DNA of 64,000 bases from Bog-473 sp963726135. GTDB lineage: Bacteria > Actinomycetota > Acidimicrobiia > Acidimicrobiales > RAAP-2. A model generated the notes under the pieces. That model was not told the DNA's origin. It ran no database searches and saw only the letters and a list, made by a program, of their open reading frames with translations. Positions 60,381 through 64,000 of the stretch are shown here, piece after piece (the first letter of the stretch is position 1; the number at the start of each line of letters is the position of its first letter). The stretch covers positions 62,001 through 126,000 of the forward strand of contig CAVSBE010000001.1 of the NCBI GenBank assembly GCA_963726135.1. The letters run 5' to 3'. A program made the position numbers and the translations under genes.

Positions 60381-60977
60381 ATGGTTTCAGAACAAGAGGG
60401 AACCACCGTGTCCGCGACAGAAACGCCAGCACAGCCAGCGCAGATTAGGGACCTCGTTCTCCGAGGTCGCAGACGACTCGCCATCGTCGCAGTTGTGCGG
60501 ACGATTCTCACGATCGCCTTGGTCGTGGCCATCTACTTCCTGCTCCCGTTGGACCACGGCTCAAATGCTGGGGCGGTGGCGGAGCTCGCACTAGGAGTCC
60601 TCGCGCTCGTGGCGATCATCGTCTGGCAGATCCGAAGGATCGTCGGGTCCGACCACCCCATCAGCCGTGCCGTCGAAGCGCTCGCTCTGAGCGTTCCCCT
60701 GTACGTGCTGCTGTTCGCCACCACGTACTTCCTCATGGCTCGCGCGAATCAGCCATCGTTCGGCACGCCCCTCACCCGCACCGATGCCATGTACTTCTCC
60801 TCCACCATCTTCACAACCGTCGGCTTCGGGGACATCACCGCAAAGAGCGAGGCCGCTCGTCTGGTCGTCACACTACAGATGTGGCTGAATCTGGTGTTCT
60901 TGGGCCTGGTAGTGCGCCTTGTGGTAAACGCGGTCAAGTTCAATCAACAGCACCGGGCCACCGAAGTTACGGGTTGA
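60381..60977 (+). CDS. Potassium-channel-like membrane protein
   Basis: A 198-residue channel with four hydrophobic segments and the pore signature FTTVGFGDIT at about residues 144-153, a variant K+ filter (GFGD). A helix follows (LQMWLNLVFLGLVVRLVVNAV) and a short tail. It begins three bases after the FUSC-like stop, so the two are co-transcribed. The ATG at 60381 and an in-frame GTG at 60408 are both possible. Confidence 0.87.
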   Translation: MVSEQEGTTVSATETPAQPAQIRDLVLRGRRRLAIVAVVRTILTIALVVAIYFLLPLDHGSNAGAVAELALGVLALVAIIVWQIRRIVGSDHPISRAVEALALSVPLYVLLFATTYFLMARANQPSFGTPLTRTDAMYFSSTIFTTVGFGDITAKSEAARLVVTLQMWLNLVFLGLVVRLVVNAVKFNQQHRATEVTG

Positions 60978-61252
60978 ACTCCAAATCCGGATTGGGCATT
61001 TGCGGCAGCATTGGCAGGGTCGACCCCGCCCCGTGCGCCCCGGCCCCGGTGCGCCCCGCCCCGGTGGCCTGCCGGCCCCGCCGCGCGGGGGTTTCGTCCC
61101 GTTTCCGCGGGGCCCCCTTGCCTTCTCGACATCACACAGTGGGGAGAGAGGGGCCCGCGCCCCGAAACGGAACAGAAGCGCCGCGCACGGCGGGGGCGGC
61201 AGGGCGGCCGGCGCCACCGGGGAACGGAGGGGCACCGCGGCGCAGGGGCGGG
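60978..61252 (-). repeat. GC-rich dispersed palindromic element, copy C
   Basis: Core element ~61,018-61,252. Bases 61024-61126 are an exact 103-bp inverted match to copy B (45565-45667). The spacer CGACATCACACAGTGG (61127-61142) is in the same + orientation in both copies, so it is flipped relative to the conserved arm. The right side (GGGGCCCGCGCCCCGAAACGG...) is a degenerate mirror of the left arm, making copy C a double-arm palindrome. It abuts the duplicated M56 tail at 61253. Confidence 0.88.
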
Positions 61253-61482
61253 GGTCCAATTGTAGGAAATCTGAATCGAGAGGACTACGAAGAAAAGAGC
61301 ACGGCGAGTGGTGCAGCCACAGCCACCGTGCAGAGGAGTCCGGCCGCCATGGCAACAGACTTAGAGATCCGGTCCCCACTGAGGAGCCGGTGCACGGGTG
61401 TGTGGACGTCCTGTGAGGCGACGGCGAAGGCGCAGCGGGGAGGGGCGCTGGATGTGGACATAGCCACGAGTGCGGACGCCAA
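61253..61482 (-). pseudogene. Duplicated 3' fragment of the M56 peptidase gene
   Basis: These 230 bases repeat 62291-62520 in the same orientation with only a few substitutions (about 98% identity by eye) and no indels. The copy covers the last ~65 codons and the stop of the M56 gene (SGDRISKSVAMAAGLLCTVA...) plus ~30 bases beyond. It has no start or catalytic motif. Its left edge coincides with the end of GC-rich element C. Confidence 0.92.
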
Positions 61483-61578
61483 CCTCTCGAAGTTCGGCTC
61501 AAAGGCAGGGTCTGGCAAGCGGAAGGCTCAGAGTCGAATCACGTCACGTTGGAGCGCCCGCCCGAGCGCCACGGCCTG

Positions 61579-61624
61579 GACGCGACGTAACCCCCAGGCC
61601 GGAGCCCGGGGGTTACGTCGCGTC
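61579..61624. terminator. Strong 17-bp hairpin, probable bidirectional terminator
   Basis: GACGCGACGTAACCCCC (61579-61595) and its perfect reverse complement (61608-61624) enclose a 12-base loop. It lies 45 bases before the stop of the convergent small secreted protein gene. No T-run follows, but stem strength and position favour termination. Confidence 0.65.
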
Positions 61625-61669
61625 GTGCTCACGACCGGCACGAGGCCAATCGTGGCTGGCCAGGTGAGG

Positions 61670-62021
61670 TCAGCCGTTGGTCGAGCAGGCGGTGGTCAGC
61701 TTGGCGAGCCGGGCGTTGACCTTGTTCTCGCGGTCTTGGACCTTGGTGATCCGGTTGGCGATGCGGTCGGCGCGCGCCGTGTTCCCCGCAGCCTTGGCCT
61801 TGGCCTCGGCGGCCTGGGCCTTGGGCAGCTCGGCCGCGAGCCGGGCTTCCACCTTTTGGACATGGGTCTCGATCTTGGGGAGGAGCGAGCATACGGTCGT
61901 CGACGACGTGATCGCCGCCCCCGTGTTGCCCGTCGAGCCCGTCGACGCGCCGGCCACCCCGGCGAGTCCCAGCGTCAGACGCGCCGGCCACTGCAGTCCC
62001 TGCGATGATCTTGCGAAACAT
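61670..62021 (-). CDS. Small secreted helical protein, frame broken near 61,980
   Basis: About 116 residues. ATG at 62021 with AAGGAG upstream starts MFRKIIAGTAVAGAS, the first part of a signal peptide that continues in another frame as LTLGLAGVAGASTGS after one extra base. The mature part is Ala/Lys-rich and helical (LLPKIETHVQKVEARLAAEL, ITKVQDRENKVNARLAKLTT), likely a coiled coil, with Cys near both ends of the domain (VCSLL and ACSTNG) that could form a disulfide. Function unknown. Confidence 0.68.
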
Positions 62022-62322
62022 GGTCTTTCTCCTTCGACTGGTGTGCGCCCCTTTGGCGCACCTGCCGCCGTTGACGGCACTCCCTACTCTGAGACCCGGA
62101 TGTGAGGAGGCTGTAAGGCACGTATGAGGGAACGTGCCGCTTCCTAAGAGCAGGTGAAGAATCGGTTCCGCCGGGCGACGAGTTGATCTATTGGCCCCCC
62201 ACGGGGCTGATCGTGAGGTACCCGTGGCGCCTGATTCGGTATGGGGCAGTGCAAACGCTCCGCCGACGCCTCCGCCTCCGCTCCGCGGCGGGTCCAATTG
62301 TAGGAAATCTGAATCGAGAGGA
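62022..62322. other. Leader region with short hairpins
   Basis: No gene is seen. GTGCGCC-CCTTT-GGCGCAC (62043-62061) is a perfect 7-bp hairpin just upstream of the small secreted protein's ribosome site, and TGCCG...CGGCA follows it. They could form a leader structure for that gene. Confidence 0.45.
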
Positions 62323-63237
62323 CTACGAAGAAAAGAGCACGGCGAGTGGTGCAGCCACAGCCACCGTGCAGAGGAGTCCGGCCGCCATGGCCACAGACTT
62401 AGAGATCCGGTCCCCACTGAGGAGCCGGTGCACGCGTATGTGGACGTCCTGTGAGGCGACGGCGAAGGCGCAGTGGGGAGGGGCGCTGGATGTGGACATA
62501 GCCACGAGTGCGGACGCCAAGACCGGGGGGGCGTGCCTTCGGGCCGCATGATCGTCCGCCGCCATCTCGAGCAGACCGGCGACCGCACAAGGAGCCAGTC
62601 GGGCGTAAGGAATCCACCGGAAGGGTTCGGTCAAACTCGTCATGGGTAGCATCACCAGCCCATGGCGCTCATGCGCATGTCCACGTTCGTGCTCGATGAC
62701 GGCGGCCAGCTGCACCTGGTCCAGGAGTCGCATCGTGCCCGAGCTGATGACGATGCGTGGACGGATACCGGGCAGGCAATAGGCGACGGGGGAAGGGTGA
62801 TCGAGCGTCAGTGTCCCCGTACGGCCCTGAGGCGGAGCGGCCAGCAGATTGAGCAAGCGGCGGTGGCGAGCTCGGGCAAGGACCGTGCGCAAAACGACGA
62901 CCCCGACCACGCTGACGAGCACGACACCGACATCGGCCGCCAGCGTCAGACCCAGAGCATCGGGCAGCCCCAGTCCTTGCAGGGGGTGGCCACTGACAAT
63001 CCCCTCCCCCAGTTCACTCACGCCCCCCATGAAGCCGGCGTGAAAGCGCTCGGTGGCCACGCACAGACCCGCTCCGATCGTCGCCAGCGTGGCACTGATG
63101 CCAACGCAATGCCAAAGGGCTACCGCAGCACGTGGAGAGCGGTTGACCCAGCTGGCCCGTGCCAGCCACGTGGTGAAGGGGCACACCAACAGCACGACCA
63201 GGGCGCTCAAGATCCCCGCGTCCAGGTAGAGATTCAT
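62323..63237 (-). CDS. M56-family (BlaR1-like) membrane metallopeptidase
   Basis: A 304-residue membrane protease. N-terminal hydrophobic helices (ILSALVVLLVCPFTTWLA, LWHCVGISATLATIGAGLCV) are followed by a third at ~100-120. The zinc motif HERGH lies at 183-187 in AAVIEHERGHAHERHG, and a C-terminal membrane segment (MAAGLLCTVAVAAPLAVLF) ends the protein. It lacks the penicillin-binding sensor domain of BlaR1. It overlaps the BlaI-type gene by four bases, forming the usual regulator/protease pair. The gene tail is duplicated at 61253-61482. Confidence 0.92.
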   Translation of the reverse strand: MNLYLDAGILSALVVLLVCPFTTWLARASWVNRSPRAAVALWHCVGISATLATIGAGLCVATERFHAGFMGGVSELGEGIVSGHPLQGLGLPDALGLTLAADVGVVLVSVVGVVVLRTVLARARHRRLLNLLAAPPQGRTGTLTLDHPSPVAYCLPGIRPRIVISSGTMRLLDQVQLAAVIEHERGHAHERHGLVMLPMTSLTEPFRWIPYARLAPCAVAGLLEMAADDHAARRHAPPVLASALVAMSTSSAPPHCAFAVASQDVHIRVHRLLSGDRISKSVAMAAGLLCTVAVAAPLAVLFSS

Positions 63238-63593
63238 GGCTTTTTCCTGCCGGAGTCTTCGAGCGCCTGGCGCAGGACGACGGCCTCTTCGGGGCTGACC
63301 ACCTCGGCGAAGCGTACGAGGACCGCCTGTCGGTCCTGGGCACTCCCGAGCGCTTCGACCATGAGCTCGGCCATATAGGTCTCCCGGCTGGCGGTGGCGG
63401 CGAAACGATGCGCCTTTCCCTCGGTGGTCCGCTCGACCAGGTTCTTGCGGCGCAGACGCTCGAGGATGGTGAGCACCGTGGTGTACGCACGGTCGGGCAG
63501 CTCATCGGCGACCTGGCGACCCGTCAGTGGCGTTCCCATGGAGACCCAGAGGACGTCCATCACCTTTCGTTCCAGTTCACCCAGCCCAGCCAT
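63234..63593 (-). CDS. BlaI/MecI/CopY-family repressor
   Basis: A 119-residue winged-helix repressor: LGELERKVMDVLWVSMGTPLTGRQVADEL, YTTVLTILERLRRKNLVERTTEGKAHRF, and a C-terminal dimerisation region. The M56 protease downstream would cleave it or sense the signal. It is divergent from ctaG (90 bases between starts); in mycobacteria similar BlaI/M56 pairs are linked with respiration genes, so control of ctaG is likely. Confidence 0.93.
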   Translation of the reverse strand: MAGLGELERKVMDVLWVSMGTPLTGRQVADELPDRAYTTVLTILERLRRKNLVERTTEGKAHRFAATASRETYMAELMVEALGSAQDRQAVLVRFAEVVSPEEAVVLRQALEDSGRKKP

Positions 63594-63650
63594 GGTCTCC
63601 CTTCTACCGCAACTCCCTCGCCACGGCCATCAGAGCTCGGTTGACTGGGA

Positions 63651-63667
63651 TTCTACACAGCGTAGTA
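63651..63667. promoter_or_regulatory. Putative BlaI operator
   Basis: TTCTAC-ACAGC-GTAGTA is an inverted repeat with one mismatch in six, resembling BlaI-family operators (TACTAC...GTAGTA type). It lies between the divergent BlaI-type gene and ctaG, 16 bases before the ctaG start. Confidence 0.55.
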
Positions 63668-63682
63668 GTACGTTCCCATGCC

Positions 63683-64000
63683 GTGATCGCCGCCCTCTAC
63701 GACGCGCCGCTCCCTCCTTTGCGGGGCTCCGAATTCACCTCCACCCAGTTCGACTTCGTCCCGGTGGCGATGATCCTGGTGGCGCTGGCCCTCTACCTCT
63801 GGGGGGTGCGACGCAGCAACGCACTGCACCCGCGTCACCCGTGGCCGGTCGGCAAAACGGTGGCCTTCATCGGCGCGCTGATCACGACAGGGGTGGCCAT
63901 CTTCAGCTTCGTGGGCGTCTACGACGGGGAGCTCTTCTGGGACCACATGGTCCAGCACATCCTCCTGATCATGGTGGCCGCTCCGCTCTTCGCCATCTCC
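63683..64000 (+). CDS. CtaG-like cytochrome oxidase assembly protein, intact copy (5' part)
   Basis: The first 106 codons of a CtaG-family membrane protein, running off the window. VAMILVALALYLWGVRRSNALHPRHPWPVGKT (read in parts), GVYDGELFWDHMVQHILLIMVAAPLFAI match the broken copy at 6078-7039 at most positions. GTG at 63683 corresponds to the GTG of the other copy. Divergent from the BlaI/M56 pair with a putative operator between. Confidence 0.88.
   Translation, partial: MIAALYDAPLPPLRGSEFTSTQFDFVPVAMILVALALYLWGVRRSNALHPRHPWPVGKTVAFIGALITTGVAIFSFVGVYDGELFWDHMVQHILLIMVAAPLFAIS

Overview
The window is high-GC DNA with many GTG and TTG starts, dense gene packing and long open antisense frames, as expected of an actinobacterium (Actinomycetota). 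Acidimicrobiia or a related soil/aquatic lineage is my guess from gene content; there is no rRNA or other phylogenetic marker here to prove it. I see no tRNA, rRNA, CRISPR array, complete insertion sequence or phage module.

Region 1 (1-21,200) is mostly metabolic. It holds a biotin-dependent acyl-CoA carboxylase alpha subunit, an M20 amidohydrolase, a small ABM-domain monooxygenase, a GNAT acetyltransferase, a B12-dependent acyl-CoA mutase large subunit next to a divergent VOC protein (possible epimerase), a CtaG-like membrane protein, an aldo/keto reductase and an alpha/beta hydrolase. These are followed by a rhodanese-MoeB fusion, a nitroreductase, a PduO-type cobalamin adenosyltransferase, full-length MetH, a GAF-GGDEF diguanylate cyclase and an acyl-CoA dehydrogenase. 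Cobalamin is the common thread: the adenosyltransferase could supply the mutase, and MetH uses methylcobalamin. A 2.4-kb segment with a polytopic membrane protein is inserted beside the MoeB gene and is flanked by a 0.4-kb direct duplication of the MoeB gene tail.

Region 2 (21,500-34,100) is accessory. It has two convergent paralogous methyltransferase-like genes, secreted or membrane proteins of unknown role, a Gfo/Idh/MocA dehydrogenase, further methyltransferases, a decayed alpha/beta hydrolase, a NeuD-like acyltransferase overlapping a DegT/DnrJ aminotransferase broken by two in-frame stops, and a DUF2079 membrane protein. It resembles a worn surface-glycan or natural-product locus.

Region 3 (34,500-61,000) is a stress and envelope island. 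It contains a nitrobindin-like barrel, a PqqD-like/PRMT-like fusion, two DUF2252 proteins, a PLDc_N/DUF6325/SHOCT small-protein operon, an arylsulfatase, YihY, two potassium-channel-like proteins, an aquaporin, a DHA2 exporter and a Cas1 C-terminal remnant. It continues with HdeD, DUF1269, an AhpD-like protein, a LAL (MalT-type LuxR) regulator, CoA-disulfide reductase-rhodanese, a ferric-reductase-like flavoprotein and a FUSC-like protein. DosR/DevR-like palindromes and a shared 18-bp motif lie in its promoter regions.

Region 4 (61,000-64,000) holds a GC-rich palindromic repeat, a duplicated M56 gene tail, a small secreted helical protein, an M56/BlaI pair and the start of a second, intact ctaG. 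About eleven genes carry single-base frame breaks, some in homopolymers. Either the sequence carries consensus errors or these genes are decaying. Large genes such as metH, the LAL regulator and the arylsulfatase are intact.
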